A stretch of DNA of 36,928 nucleotides from Iodobacter sp. (lineage in GTDB: Bacteria; Pseudomonadota; Gammaproteobacteria; Burkholderiales; Chitinibacteraceae), in the NCBI RefSeq assembly GCF_025352645.1, contig NZ_JANXSO010000081.1:1-36928 (forward strand). Direction: 5' to 3'. A program made the translations under genes and the position numbers. The notes under the pieces were generated by a model, which was not told the origin of the DNA, searched no databases, and saw only the letters and a program-made list of their open reading frames with translations. Positions 1 through 10,717 of this stretch are shown here, one piece after another (position 1 is the stretch's first letter; the number at the start of each line of letters is the position of its first letter).

Positions 1-146
1 CCGCTATTTGGCGGAAATGCAGTACCGATTTAATAGGCGTTTTGATTTATGCGCCCTTATTCCCCGCATGCTGCATGCCTTACTCATTGCTAAGCCTTGC
101 CCGCGAGGGCGATTAACTGAGCAAGAGACATAATCAGGTAAAAGTT
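1..146. other. Intergenic stretch with a dispersed 25-base repeat
   Basis: No gene is supported here. The kinase reading frame is closed by a TAA at 114-116. Bases 118-142 are identical to 19873-19897 elsewhere in the window. A short GC-rich inverted repeat lies around 98-111. The minus-strand open frame across this stretch is not convincing as a gene. Confidence 0.5.
118..142 (+). repeat. 25-base dispersed repeat, copy 1
   Basis: The 25 bases starting TGAGCAAGAG and ending CAGGTAAA recur exactly at 19873-19897, in the same orientation. The flanks of the two copies differ. This copy ends five bases before the TTG start proposed for the histidine kinase, so it supplies the weak AGGTAA ribosome-binding sequence. 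Its origin is unknown; an intergenic repeat family or the edge of a lost mobile element would both fit. Confidence 0.7.
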
Positions 147-3100
147 TTGCCACGGCATGAATTAGATGAAAGCCAAAGCGATATTGATGCATTACATGCT
201 TTGGATAGCTTGGACACCTTGGCTATTTTACGTGCGGTGCAGGCTATTTCTAGCGAAGTAGGCTTGCAGCCATTACTAGGGCGTTTATTAAAAATTATTG
301 TTGAAGCAGCGGGGGCAGAGCGCGGTGCAATTGTGGTTAGAGATGGCGATCAATTGCATATTGAGGCCATTTTAAATTTTGAACAGGCCGTTTTGCCAGA
401 AAGTTTATTGCGATTTGTATTTAATACTGGGCAAATAACGTTGCTCAATGAGCTGACACAATTTGCTGAGTTTCGTGGCGACGCATACTTTATTCAGCAG
501 CGCCCAGCTTCTATTCTTTGCCGTGCGTTGGGGAGGAGTAGCTCGGTGCGGCGGGTACTTTATTTAGAGCACAGCACGATTAGCAATACCTTTTCTATGC
601 AGCGCAGACAGGTATTGGAATGGCTGTCGGCGCAGGCAGCTATTTCGATTGAAAATGCCCAAACCTATCAAGGCTTAGAGTCCTTGGTGGCTAAGCGTAC
701 AGATGAGCTGGAGCGCAATCGGAATATGCTGGAATCAATTCTAGAATACTCCCCTGCCTTGGTGTTTTTAAAAGATTTAAATGGGCGATATTTACGCCAC
801 AATTTGCGTTTGGCGGAGCTTTATAATCGCTCTGGGCAATCATTAGTCGGAATGAATGATGAAGAAGTTAGTGGGCCAGATGTTGCTAAACGCTTTTTGG
901 TGCAAGATCGCTTGGTGATTGAAGAAAATCGCCCAGTACGAGTTGAAGAAGAGATTCAACTTAGCGATGGATTGCATACTTTTCTCACGCATAAATTTCC
1001 TATTCGTGATATCGATGGCAGCGTGTACGCATTGGGTGGAATTTCAATTGATATTACTGAGTTAAAAATGGCCCAACAAAGCGCAGAAGCAGCCACGCAG
1101 GCTAAAAGTGCTTTTTTAGCCAATATGAGCCATGAAATCAGAACGCCAATGAATGCCGTGATTGGTATGGCCCATTTAGCACTTAAAACAGATTTAAATG
1201 ATAGGCAGCGCGATTATCTACAAAAAATTCATTATGCAGGGCAATCATTATTAGGAATTATTAATGATATTTTGGATTTTTCTAAAATTGAGGAAGGTAA
1301 ACTCACAATAGAAAAAATTGATTTTAATCTTGATCAGGTATTGGCTAATATTGCGACGCTGACTTCAGGGAAGGCAGAAGATAAACAAATTGAATATCTG
1401 TTTCAAGTGCATCCTGATGTGCCCCGTTATTTGGTGGGAGATCCCCTAAGACTAGGGCAGGTATTGATTAATATGGTGAGTAATGCCATTAAATTTACCG
1501 AAGAAGGCGAGGTGCATGTTACATGTGCTTTGTTGAGCAGTGATATTAAAACGGTAACCCTAAGATTTTCGGTGCGGGATACTGGTGTGGGGATGACAAG
1601 TGATCAATGTAAAAAACTGTTTTTACCCTTTAGCCAAGCTGACAGTAGTACTACCAGAAAATTTGGTGGTACTGGCTTAGGCTTGTCGATATCTAAGCGC
1701 TTGGTTGAGTTGATGGGCGGGAGTATTGGGGTAGAGAGTGTACCTAACCGTGGCTCTGTATTTACCTTTAGCTGTACTTTTGAGCGGGAAGCGACGCAAA
1801 TTCATAGCTCAACTCGCTTACCTAATCATTTGCATGGCATGCGAATTTTGGTGGTGGATGATAATGCCGTGGCACGTGAAATTTTGCAGGAATCCTTACA
1901 AAGCTTAACCTTTTCTGTAGATGTGGTGGCCTCTGGTGAGGATGCTTTGGTTAATTTACATCGTGCTGATGCAATTGAGCAGGCTTACAGCGTGGTATTT
2001 ACTGATTGGAAAATGCCAGAAATGAATGGTTTAGAGCTTGCTCGCCGGATCAGCATGGATAAACGATTAAATCAAATTCCTTCTGTAGTTTTGGTAACGG
2101 CTTATACTCGTGAAGATGTTCGAGTGGAAGCTGAATCAACATTAGTGGATGGATTTTTATTTAAACCGATTAATCAATCTATGGTGGTCGATACCTTGCT
2201 CACTATTTTTGCGCCTGAGCTATTACGAGATGTAGCTTCATTTACCCGTACAGATGCTGTACCTGATCTAAAAGGAATGCGGGTTTTATTGGTTGAAGAT
2301 AATTTAGTGAATCAGCAAATAGCCCTTGAATTAATGCGCTCTGCAAAAATTAGCGTGGATTTGGCGAATAATGGGCATGAAGCCATTAAAAAAATATTTG
2401 AATATGGCCCTAAATATTATCAGTGCGTATTAATGGATTTACAAATGCCACAAATGGATGGCCATGAAGCCACTGCCGTAATTCGTAGTGATAAAGCATT
2501 TAATAGTTTGCCAATTATTGCCATGACAGCCCATGCAATTAATGAAGAAAGGGCGCGTTGTTTGGCAGAAGGGATGAACGAACATATTACCAAGCCTATT
2601 GATCCAGCACTGTTATTTGAGCGTTTACAATATTGGCATCAGCATCGCTTAAATGCAGATGGTAGCCGCCGAGTTTATATTGGTGAGCCAGCCATTATTT
2701 TGGCAGATAGTGAAAAGCATGAGATGCTTGAATATGCGGTTAAAAACAACACCGCCGTAAAATCGCCAAGTACTGATTTAGGAAAACTACGATTACTTGC
2801 GGGCGTAGCGGGTTTAGATATTGAAGATGGCTTGGCTAGGCTAGGCAATAATGCAGAGATATATTGGTTGATTATTCAGCAATTAGCCAGCACCGAGCAC
2901 GATAACGTGGAGCGAATTCGCGCTGCTTTAGTGCAAAATGATATGGAAACAGCGTGTAGAACGGCACATTCATTGAAAGGCGCTGCTGCTAATCTTTCGG
3001 TGAATGATGCCACACAATTTGCAACTTTAGCTGAGGCTTTACTAAAGCGGGGTGAGGTGGGGGATGAATTTTTAATGGTGCTTAATCAATTAGATCACGC

Positions 3101-3155
3101 CATGCAAAGCTTTTGTGCTGCAGTGCAGAGGGTAGAAAATAGCACTTTGAGTTAA
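147..3155 (+). CDS. Hybrid sensor histidine kinase (GAF-PAS-HisKA-HATPase-REC-REC-HPt)
   Basis: Multidomain phosphorelay kinase of 1002 residues. Order: GAF at about 25-175, a short coiled coil, PAS at about 195-310, HisKA with phospho-acceptor His329 in SHEIRTPMN, HATPase_c at about 430-550 (boxes DTGVGM and GGTGLGLSI), a receiver with Asp620 in FTDWKMP, a second receiver with Asp764 in LMDLQMPQMDG, and an HPt domain with His941 in AHSLKGAAANL. No membrane segment is seen, so it is probably cytoplasmic. Every phosphotransfer residue is present, so the phosphorelay looks complete. The start is TTG at 147, since no in-frame ATG precedes the GAF domain. The opening LDSLDTLAILRAVQAISSE resembles the linker in front of the GAF domain in much larger kinase/AAA-ATPase/GAF/histidine-kinase proteins, so this may be the C-terminal part of such a gene. 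The signal sensed is unknown. Confidence 0.9.
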   Translation: MPRHELDESQSDIDALHALDSLDTLAILRAVQAISSEVGLQPLLGRLLKIIVEAAGAERGAIVVRDGDQLHIEAILNFEQAVLPESLLRFVFNTGQITLLNELTQFAEFRGDAYFIQQRPASILCRALGRSSSVRRVLYLEHSTISNTFSMQRRQVLEWLSAQAAISIENAQTYQGLESLVAKRTDELERNRNMLESILEYSPALVFLKDLNGRYLRHNLRLAELYNRSGQSLVGMNDEEVSGPDVAKRFLVQDRLVIEENRPVRVEEEIQLSDGLHTFLTHKFPIRDIDGSVYALGGISIDITELKMAQQSAEAATQAKSAFLANMSHEIRTPMNAVIGMAHLALKTDLNDRQRDYLQKIHYAGQSLLGIINDILDFSKIEEGKLTIEKIDFNLDQVLANIATLTSGKAEDKQIEYLFQVHPDVPRYLVGDPLRLGQVLINMVSNAIKFTEEGEVHVTCALLSSDIKTVTLRFSVRDTGVGMTSDQCKKLFLPFSQADSSTTRKFGGTGLGLSISKRLVELMGGSIGVESVPNRGSVFTFSCTFEREATQIHSSTRLPNHLHGMRILVVDDNAVAREILQESLQSLTFSVDVVASGEDALVNLHRADAIEQAYSVVFTDWKMPEMNGLELARRISMDKRLNQIPSVVLVTAYTREDVRVEAESTLVDGFLFKPINQSMVVDTLLTIFAPELLRDVASFTRTDAVPDLKGMRVLLVEDNLVNQQIALELMRSAKISVDLANNGHEAIKKIFEYGPKYYQCVLMDLQMPQMDGHEATAVIRSDKAFNSLPIIAMTAHAINEERARCLAEGMNEHITKPIDPALLFERLQYWHQHRLNADGSRRVYIGEPAIILADSEKHEMLEYAVKNNTAVKSPSTDLGKLRLLAGVAGLDIEDGLARLGNNAEIYWLIIQQLASTEHDNVERIRAALVQNDMETACRTAHSLKGAAANLSVNDATQFATLAEALLKRGEVGDEFLMVLNQLDHAMQSFCAAVQRVENSTLS

Positions 3156-3210
3156 TGTAAATTGATGGTAGCTAACGTGGCTTGCCCTTGAATTCATGTT
3201 TGTTACTTAT

Positions 3211-3246
3211 AAAAAAAGCACCGTATTTTGTACGGTGCTTTTTGTT
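3211..3246. terminator. Bidirectional intrinsic terminator
   Basis: A perfect stem (AAAAGCACCGTA with TACGGTGCTTTT) around a TTTTG-like loop is flanked by A and T runs on the two sides. It lies between two convergent genes, the histidine kinase (plus) and accC (minus), and can serve both. Confidence 0.9.
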
Positions 3247-3254
3247 TGAAAGGC

Positions 3255-4622
3255 TTAGATTTTCCCTTCGAGCTGTTTTCTGATTTCCGGCATTCTGTGC
3301 TCCAGATAATGAATGCTGGTGCTGCCTTTAATAAAGGCCTCATCCAAAAGCAATTGCTGGTGCAAAGGGATATTGGTGTTAATTCCCTGTACTACCATTT
3401 CTGATAGCGCAATGCGCATTCTGGCCATGGCTTGGGCGCGATCATCACCGTAGGTAATGATTTTGCCTATCATCGAATCGTAATGCGATGGCACGGTATA
3501 GCCTTGATAAACGTGAGAATCCACGCGCACACCAGGGCCACCAGGGGTATGGTAGGTGGTGATTTTACCTGGGCTAGGAATAAACTTGAGCGGGTCTTCT
3601 GCATTAATCCGGCACTCAATGGCATGGCCTTTGAGTTTTACGTCTTTTTGCGTATAGCGCAGTGGTAAATTAGCCGCCACACGAATTTGCTCTTGCACAA
3701 TATCAATGCCGGTAATCATTTCGGTAACCGGATGCTCAACTTGAACACGGGTATTCATTTCAATGAAATAGAATTCGCCGTTTTCAAATAAGAACTCGAA
3801 TGTGCCTGCACCACGGTAATTAATTTTGCGACACGCTGCAGTGCAGGTTTCGCCAATTTTTTTACGCTGTGCATCGGTAATGCCCGGTGCCGGTGCTTCT
3901 TCAATCACTTTTTGGTGGCGGCGCTGCATAGAGCAATCGCGCTCGCCTAGGTAAATAGCATTACCGTGTTGGTCGGCCAGAATTTGGATTTCGATATGGC
4001 GTGGGTTTTGCAGGTATTTTTCCATGTAAACCATGGCATTACCAAAGAATTTCTCTGCTTCTGATTTAGTCAGCTCAACGGCAGCAATCAACTCATCTTC
4101 GTTATTTACCACGCGCATACCACGGCCGCCGCCGCCGCCTGCTGCTTTAATAATTACTGGATAGCCAACGGCCTTACCAATTTTCATTAATTCAACAGGA
4201 TCATCTGGTAGGGCACCATCAGAGCCAGGTACGCAAGGTACGCCAGCTTCTTTCATGGCGTCTTTGGCAGAGACTTTATCACCCATCAGGCGGATAGACT
4301 CTGGGCGTGGCCCGATAAAGGCAAAGCCGGATTCTTCTACACGCTGGGCAAAGTCAGCGTTTTCACTTAAAAAACCGTAGCCTGGGTGAATAGCTTGTGC
4401 TTCAGTGACTTCCGCTGCGGCAATCAGAGCTGGTACGTTCAGATAGCTGAGCGTGGACGAAGCTGGGCCGATGCAGACGGATTCGTCGGCTAATTTAACG
4501 TATTTTGCTTCGCGGTCAGCTTCGGAATGAACGACTACGGTTTTGATACCCATTTCACGGCAGGCGCGCAAAATGCGCAGCGCAATCTCACCGCGATTGG
4601 CAATCAGAATTTTTTCAAACAT
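3255..4622 (-). CDS. accC: Acetyl-CoA carboxylase, biotin carboxylase subunit
   Basis: Biotin carboxylase of 455 residues, the normal family size. It carries out the ATP- and bicarbonate-dependent carboxylation of biotin on AccB, the first half-reaction of malonyl-CoA synthesis in the cytoplasm. Visible signatures are the N-terminal [17 protein letters not shown], the glycine-rich ATP loop [28 protein letters not shown], and [16 protein letters not shown] with the active-site Glu and Arg region. The ATG is preceded by GGAG at good spacing. It follows accB by 74 bases and shares the operon aroQ-accB-accC. Nothing unusual is seen in the protein. Confidence 0.98.
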   Translation of the reverse strand: MFEKILIANRGEIALRILRACREMGIKTVVVHSEADREAKYVKLADESVCIGPASSTLSYLNVPALIAAAEVTEAQAIHPGYGFLSENADFAQRVEESGFAFIGPRPESIRLMGDKVSAKDAMKEAGVPCVPGSDGALPDDPVELMKIGKAVGYPVIIKAAGGGGGRGMRVVNNEDELIAAVELTKSEAEKFFGNAMVYMEKYLQNPRHIEIQILADQHGNAIYLGERDCSMQRRHQKVIEEAPAPGITDAQRKKIGETCTAACRKINYRGAGTFEFLFENGEFYFIEMNTRVQVEHPVTEMITGIDIVQEQIRVAANLPLRYTQKDVKLKGHAIECRINAEDPLKFIPSPGKITTYHTPGGPGVRVDSHVYQGYTVPSHYDSMIGKIITYGDDRAQAMARMRIALSEMVVQGINTNIPLHQQLLLDEAFIKGSTSIHYLEHRMPEIRKQLEGKI

Positions 4623-4696
4623 GGTTTACTCCGTGAGGAGTGAGGAGTTAAGCGGGGCAAGGGCCTCACCGCTTAGTGCTCACCGGCAATGAATTA

Positions 4697-5155
4697 TCAG
4701 CCAATAATAAACAGTGGCTCGCCATATTCAACAGGGCGGCCGTTCTCGACCAAGATGGCCTTGATCACGCCAGCCTTATCGGCTTCGATCTCATTGAGCA
4801 GTTTCATGGCTTCAATAATGCACAGTGTATCGCCCACATTAACTTGCTGGCCGATTTCTACAAAGTTTTTTGCTTCGGGCGATGAGGCGCGGTAGAAAGT
4901 ACCCACCATCGGTGATTTAGCCACAAAGCCTTCAGGTTGCGCTTCAACTTCGGCAGCTACGGCTACTGCAACAGGTGCTGTGGCAGCGGCAGGCGCGGCA
5001 GGTGGCAACTGGTACTGCATTGCTTGCGCATAGGCAGGGATGTTCTGATTGACACGGGTGATACGAACGCGTTCTTCGCCTTCGGTCACTTCGAGCTCGG
5101 CAATGCCAGATTCTTCGACTAGATCAATCAGTTTCTTAAGTTTGCGCAAATCCAT
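4697..5155 (-). CDS. accB: Acetyl-CoA carboxylase, biotin carboxyl carrier protein
   Basis: BCCP of 152 residues. The N-terminal domain is followed by an Ala/Pro/Val-rich flexible linker at about 50-75, then a C-terminal biotinyl domain with the biotin-accepting Lys118 in EAMKLLNEI. It shuttles carboxybiotin between AccC and the AccAD carboxyltransferase. The ATG has a strong AGAGGAG ribosome-binding site just upstream. It sits between aroQ and accC on the same strand, the arrangement expected in betaproteobacteria. Confidence 0.98.
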   Translation of the reverse strand: MDLRKLKKLIDLVEESGIAELEVTEGEERVRITRVNQNIPAYAQAMQYQLPPAAPAAATAPVAVAVAAEVEAQPEGFVAKSPMVGTFYRASSPEAKNFVEIGQQVNVGDTLCIIEAMKLLNEIEADKAGVIKAILVENGRPVEYGEPLFIIG

Positions 5156-5200
5156 AGGGGTCTCCTCTCTATATTGAGAATTTATCAGCGTTGATTTAAA

Positions 5201-5656
5201 TCAGCTGGCTTGGGGAGTAAAACGGAGTGCGAATTCCAGTGCGCATTCATAACCATACGCGCCTAGACCGCAAATAACGCCAACCGCAAGGTCGGAAAAA
5301 TAAGAGTGATGCCGGAACGATTCACGAGCATGAACATTGGATAGGTGGACTTCAACAAAAGGAATTTTTATCCCAGCCAGCGCGTCACGGATGGCAACGC
5401 TGGTATGCGTAAACGCGGCGGGGTTAATGATGATAAAATCTGTGCCGTCCAAATGGGCGGCATGGATGCGATCAATCAGCTCGTATTCGCGGTTCGATTG
5501 AAACGTGTCAACGCACGCAGCGCGCAGCTGTCCCAGTTCAACTAGCTTAGTATTGATGGTGGCGAGTGTATCCGCCCCATAATGCTGTGGCTCTCTTGAG
5601 CCAAGCAGGTTCAAATTTGGGCCATGTAGTACGAGGATACTGCGTGTGTTTTGCAT
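5201..5656 (-). CDS. aroQ: 3-dehydroquinate dehydratase, type II
   Basis: Type II dehydroquinase catalysing 3-dehydroquinate to 3-dehydroshikimate in the shikimate pathway. Signatures are [20 protein letters not shown] (catalytic Tyr/Arg loop), [21 protein letters not shown], and [18 protein letters not shown] with the active-site His. The start chosen is the ATG at 5656, giving 151 residues, the usual length of the family. The reading frame stays open to a TTG at 5734, but that 26-residue extension has no family counterpart and no ribosome-binding site. It is the first gene of the aroQ-accB-accC run, 45 bases ahead of accB. Confidence 0.95.
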   Translation of the reverse strand: MQNTRSILVLHGPNLNLLGSREPQHYGADTLATINTKLVELGQLRAACVDTFQSNREYELIDRIHAAHLDGTDFIIINPAAFTHTSVAIRDALAGIKIPFVEVHLSNVHARESFRHHSYFSDLAVGVICGLGAYGYECALEFALRFTPQAS

Positions 5657-5861
5657 CCGCTGTTCACTGTTGTTGCCTATCATTGGGCGAAGTTTGCCGC
5701 AGTATGTGCGAATTTGTCCAGAAAAAGTGGGCAATTTCGGTGAAAATACGTTCTAAAACACTTGTTTGAAAGCGTCCCAAGCCAAGCTGAGTGTGGGTTT
5801 TATCGTACAAGTGGATACATTTTTTGTAGTTTTGTTACATTTATAAAAAAGGCTGTTTTGC

Positions 5862-6890
5862 ATGCAAGTTGCTGACTTTGATTACCATTTGCCTGAATCC
5901 TTGATTGCCCAGTTCCCACCAGAAGTCCGTGGAGCAAGCCGCCTCTTACATATTGATGGCTTAACGCGGCAAGATTCACACTTTCGCCAGCTACCGCAGT
6001 TTTTACGTGCTGGGGATGTGCTTATTTTCAATGACACCAAGGTTATCAAGGCACGGGTCTTTGGTAAAAAAGACTCAGGAGGTGCAATTGAAGCCTTGAT
6101 TGAACGTGTTTTGGATGAGCATACAGCACTGGCACATATTCGCTCATCCAAGGCGCCTAAACCTGGCGCGAAGTTGATTTTTGCAGATCGTTGGCCCGCC
6201 ACTATGATCGAGCGCAAAGATGATCTATTTAAATTACGTTTTGATGGGGATGAGAGCGTTTTAGATATCTTGGAGCAAGCTGGCCAGCTGCCGCTGCCCC
6301 CTTATATCACCCATACCCCCGATGAAGAAGACGCGAAGCGCTATCAAACCATTTATGCCAGAGATCCAGGTGCGGTAGCCGCCCCGACCGCAGGCTTGCA
6401 CTTTACGCCGGAGCTGCTTGCTGAGTTACACGCGATGGGGGTTAAAACGGGCTATCTCACGCTACATGTTGGCGCGGGGACATTTCAACCGATACGGGTC
6501 GATGACGTGAGTGAGCACGTTATGCATTTTGAGCGGTATTCAATTCCTGAGACTACCGTCGCCTTAATTGAAGCGACAAAGTCCGCTGGGGGGCGAGTGA
6601 TTGCAGTGGGTACAACCAGCTTGCGCGCGCTTGAGGCCGCGTCACAGAATGGATTTTTAGCTGAGCCTATTGGCGACACAAACATCTTTATTACGCCAGG
6701 CTATCAATTCAAAGTGGTGGATCGGCTGATTACCAATTTCCATTTGCCAAAATCAACGCTTCTCATGTTAGTCGCTGCGTTTGTAGGCTTTGAGACAATG
6801 CAAGCTGCTTATCAGCACGCGGTAGAACATGAGTATCGATTCTTTAGCTATGGCGATGCGATGCTGCTGGAGCCCAAAGCCACCTCATAA
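5862..6890 (+). CDS. queA: S-adenosylmethionine:tRNA ribosyltransferase-isomerase
   Basis: QueA of 342 residues. It transfers and isomerises the ribosyl moiety of SAM onto preQ1-modified tRNA to give epoxyqueuosine. Family signatures include the opening [15 protein letters not shown], the segment [26 protein letters not shown] and the C-terminal [17 protein letters not shown]. The ATG at 5862 follows an AAAGG-like site. It is divergent from aroQ and is followed by tgt, which performs the preceding step of the same pathway. Confidence 0.98.
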   Translation: MQVADFDYHLPESLIAQFPPEVRGASRLLHIDGLTRQDSHFRQLPQFLRAGDVLIFNDTKVIKARVFGKKDSGGAIEALIERVLDEHTALAHIRSSKAPKPGAKLIFADRWPATMIERKDDLFKLRFDGDESVLDILEQAGQLPLPPYITHTPDEEDAKRYQTIYARDPGAVAAPTAGLHFTPELLAELHAMGVKTGYLTLHVGAGTFQPIRVDDVSEHVMHFERYSIPETTVALIEATKSAGGRVIAVGTTSLRALEAASQNGFLAEPIGDTNIFITPGYQFKVVDRLITNFHLPKSTLLMLVAAFVGFETMQAAYQHAVEHEYRFFSYGDAMLLEPKATS

Positions 6891-6917
6891 GTGGGGTACT
6901 CATGTCTGAGCCGATGA

Positions 6918-8147
<1,230 letters not shown>

Positions 8148-8160
8148 AGCGGGGCGTCAT

Positions 8161-8192
8161 AAAAAACGGCACAGATTGTGCCGTTTTTTTTT
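8161..8192 (+). terminator. Intrinsic terminator after tgt
   Basis: An ACGGCAC / GTGCCGT stem is flanked by an A run and followed by nine T residues, starting 14 bases after the tgt stop. The A run means it could also act on minus-strand transcripts coming from the convergent gene at 8241. Confidence 0.9.
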
Positions 8193-8220
8193 ATTCAAGC
8201 TTTGCTGGGCATGCCTCGCT

Positions 8221-8240
8221 GGGCAGGGCATGCCGTGCCC
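8221..8240. repeat. REP-like near-palindrome
   Basis: A GC-rich near-palindrome (GGGCAGGGCATGCCGTGCCC) abuts the stop codon of the minus-strand flavoprotein gene and is followed by CTAC. It resembles the other GTGCCC...CCCTAC hairpins in this window, though it is not identical to them. Confidence 0.4.
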
Positions 8241-9509
8241 CTACTTGGCTAGTTCTAGCTCTAGTTTAACTGGCAGGGCAATTTTGTTGTCGGTGCTGTA
8301 TTGGTAATCATTGAAAATATGCTCAGCACTTAAAGTTTGATAGTTGCCGTTTTCCAGCTTGTGGCTGGTGTCTTTCAAGCGATAGGTGTAGTGGCCACAG
8401 GTCCAGCAGTCAAAGTTGCGCATATGCGTGCATAGACAGGTTTTATCCATCACTTTGATACGTTTAGCGTCTGGCTCAATGGCGATTACGCGGTTGTAGG
8501 CTTCGATATAGCTGCAGTTGCCTTTGGCGTCCAGCAGGTAGCCATAAGCTTCGCAGTTAGGGCGAATACCCGCGCCAATCGATGGGCTGTTTTTTAGCAT
8601 GCGCATCGGGTAGCCAGTTGGGGAAATCTGGTTTACTTCAATATTATCTTCGCTGGTCTTGAAATACTCTTGCTGCACATTAGCAGGTAAGCCGCATTCT
8701 TCCGACACAGTAAAGCGCGTTGCCACCTGTACTGCTGCAGCGCCTGCCTCTAGGTAGGCAACCGCGTCAGTGCCAGTAAAAATGCCGCCAGCAGGGATAA
8801 CGGGGATATCTAAATGCTCGTCCAGCATAAACTGGTGAATTTCGGCCACGATGGTGGCTAGGTCATATTGTGCCCAGTCCATACCAAAGCCTAAATGACC
8901 CCCTGCCAACGGGCCTTCTACCACCACATAATCGGGTAGGCGATTCAGCTTGGCGTTTTTACGCAGGAATAACTGTAAGGCACGTACCGATGAAACAATG
9001 ATGCCTAGCTTAGCATCACGAAAGCGTGGGTGATCTTCGATCAGCCCCATAGAGCCTAGGTGTAAGCCAGCAGCCAGTGTAATCCCATCAATACCAGCAT
9101 CTAAAGCGGCATTTAAACGGACCCGAAGTGTTTCTTTCGGGGCGTTCATGGTGAGTTTTTCCATGCAGTTGATAAAAACCATGCCATCGCCACGTTTGGC
9201 TTCCATGGTTTTACTGACATGCAGCTTGGTGGCTTCTTCTAGGCGGCCTAAATCAAACTGAACTTCGGATTTATCCGAGTTAGCTACATTGTGTTTGTAT
9301 TGTTGGAGCTTTTCTTTAACTTGCTTGGTTTTGTAGCGACGATCCGTCACTGTGTTGATCATTGCATCCGAGATATGGCCTACGCCACCTAAACGAGCCG
9401 CTTCAAGCGCCAGATCGGCGGTGGAAATATCAACACCCATGCCGCCAATCATGATCGGCACTAATTCTTTTTTGCCGAAGCGAAGGCGGAAGTCATCTAC
9501 ACGTTTCAT
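8241..9509 (-). CDS. Nitronate monooxygenase-like FMN-dependent TIM-barrel protein
   Basis: Protein of 422 residues in the nitronate monooxygenase / 2-nitropropane dioxygenase superfamily. Visible elements are the N-terminal MIGGMGVDISTADLALEAARLGGVGHI, the segment VEGPLAGGHLGFG with the histidine typical of the family, and the phosphate-binding IPAGGIFTGTDAVAYLEAGAAAVQVATRF. Family members oxidise nitronates or act as enoyl reductase-like flavoenzymes; the substrate here cannot be read from sequence. Unusual is the C-terminal extension with a cluster C-x-C-x-H-x(5)-C-x(2)-C-x-H that looks like a metal-binding knuckle. The start is the ATG at 9509; a TTG 18 bases upstream is less likely. Transcribed alone. 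Confidence 0.85.
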   Translation of the reverse strand: MKRVDDFRLRFGKKELVPIMIGGMGVDISTADLALEAARLGGVGHISDAMINTVTDRRYKTKQVKEKLQQYKHNVANSDKSEVQFDLGRLEEATKLHVSKTMEAKRGDGMVFINCMEKLTMNAPKETLRVRLNAALDAGIDGITLAAGLHLGSMGLIEDHPRFRDAKLGIIVSSVRALQLFLRKNAKLNRLPDYVVVEGPLAGGHLGFGMDWAQYDLATIVAEIHQFMLDEHLDIPVIPAGGIFTGTDAVAYLEAGAAAVQVATRFTVSEECGLPANVQQEYFKTSEDNIEVNQISPTGYPMRMLKNSPSIGAGIRPNCEAYGYLLDAKGNCSYIEAYNRVIAIEPDAKRIKVMDKTCLCTHMRNFDCWTCGHYTYRLKDTSHKLENGNYQTLSAEHIFNDYQYSTDNKIALPVKLELELAK

Positions 9510-9792
9510 CGTTTGTACTTTAACCAAGTAATCAAAAAGGGGCTAAACCTTCTAGTACTGCTCAAGTTGATTTCATATTACTGAAGTTCAGCTTGAGCAG
9601 AGCCTAGGCACCGCATATTTTTATCGCGTTAACACCACGAGGGTGGAGATTTTGCGGGTAAATTCAAATTAAAATGAGCATTTGAATTTAGGTAATTGTT
9701 GCGCAAACGCTTTTTTCTGCGTTTTTAATCCCCAGTCTGCGGTGGTTTGTAGAGAATTATCTATCGTTAAGCAGAGTAATTTATCATCTAAA

Positions 9793-10509
9793 TCAGCTGG
9801 CTAGCGCGCTTTGTTGCATGGCGATCAAATCTTTAATCCCTTGTTCCGCTAAGTCTAATAATGCATTCATTTCTAGGCGTGAAAATGCTACCCCTTCGGC
9901 GGTTCCTTGTACTTCTACGAATTTTCCGCTGCTGGTCATCACCACATTCATATCTGTTTCACAGTCTGAATCTTCAGGATAATCCAAATCTAGCACCGCT
10001 TCGCCTTGGTAAATCCCTACTGAAATGGCTGCAACATGCTCGCGAATCGGCGATTTTTCTAGTTTTCCAGCGGCAATCAAGCCATTGATGGCATCGGTCA
10101 TGGCCACAAAAGCACCGGTAATACTTGCAGTACGTGTGCCACCATCAGCTTGGATTACATCGCAATCAATAACAATTTGGCGCTCGCCCAAAGCGGCCAT
10201 ATCGACTACGGCACGTAATGAGCGGCCAATGAGACGTTGAATTTCTTGGGTGCGGCCACTTTGCTTACCTTGTGCCGCTTCACGACGCATACGGGTGTTG
10301 GTGGAGCGTGGCAGCATGCCGTATTCGGCCGTTACCCAGCCCTTGCCCTTGCCTTTTAAAAAGGGCGGTACGTTTTCTTCTACCGAAGCGGTGCATAGCA
10401 CTTTGGTATCGCCAAATTCAATCAATACCGAGCCTTCGGCATGACGCGTGTATTGGCGAGTAATGCGTACTTGGCGAAGTTCGTCGTTACGGCGTGCGGA
10501 AGGGCGCAT
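9793..10509 (-). CDS. rph: Ribonuclease PH
   Basis: RNase PH of 238 residues, a phosphorolytic 3'-5' exoribonuclease that trims tRNA 3' ends. Signatures include the start [45 protein letters not shown], and [20 protein letters not shown]. Length and motifs are normal and it appears active. In many betaproteobacteria rph lies next to a PP2C phosphatase, a Ser/Thr kinase and yicC. Here the same genes occur on the same side, but three extra genes lie between. Confidence 0.98.
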   Translation of the reverse strand: MRPSARRNDELRQVRITRQYTRHAEGSVLIEFGDTKVLCTASVEENVPPFLKGKGKGWVTAEYGMLPRSTNTRMRREAAQGKQSGRTQEIQRLIGRSLRAVVDMAALGERQIVIDCDVIQADGGTRTASITGAFVAMTDAINGLIAAGKLEKSPIREHVAAISVGIYQGEAVLDLDYPEDSDCETDMNVVMTSSGKFVEVQGTAEGVAFSRLEMNALLDLAEQGIKDLIAMQQSALAS

Positions 10510-10717
10510 GGCGGGTCTCTTTATATTTTAGTTGGGCGGATTATACCGATGTTGTGCCTTACCATCGCTTTGCAATTTTACGCCCTGCAATAAGTCACAT
10601 TTACACAGTACAGGCGCTATATGACTAATATGTTGCAGGGCTCTGATCCGGTGCTGGGTGGCTGGCAGAGCTTTCTTGTAATTGGGTGTAAGCCAGCGCC
10701 ATAATTGCTCGTATTAT

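Noticed and set aside
4-192. 62-codon minus-strand frame at the window start
   Set aside because: Lies over a dispersed repeat and the start of the kinase gene, and the peptide looks random.
5657-5734. 26-residue N-terminal extension of aroQ from a TTG
   Set aside because: Exceeds the usual length of type II dehydroquinases and lacks a ribosome-binding site.
9558-9600. CTGCTCAAG / CTTGAGCAG inverted repeat between the flavoprotein gene and rph
   Set aside because: It lies downstream of rph and upstream of the flavoprotein gene but has a long loop and no T tract; too weak to call.
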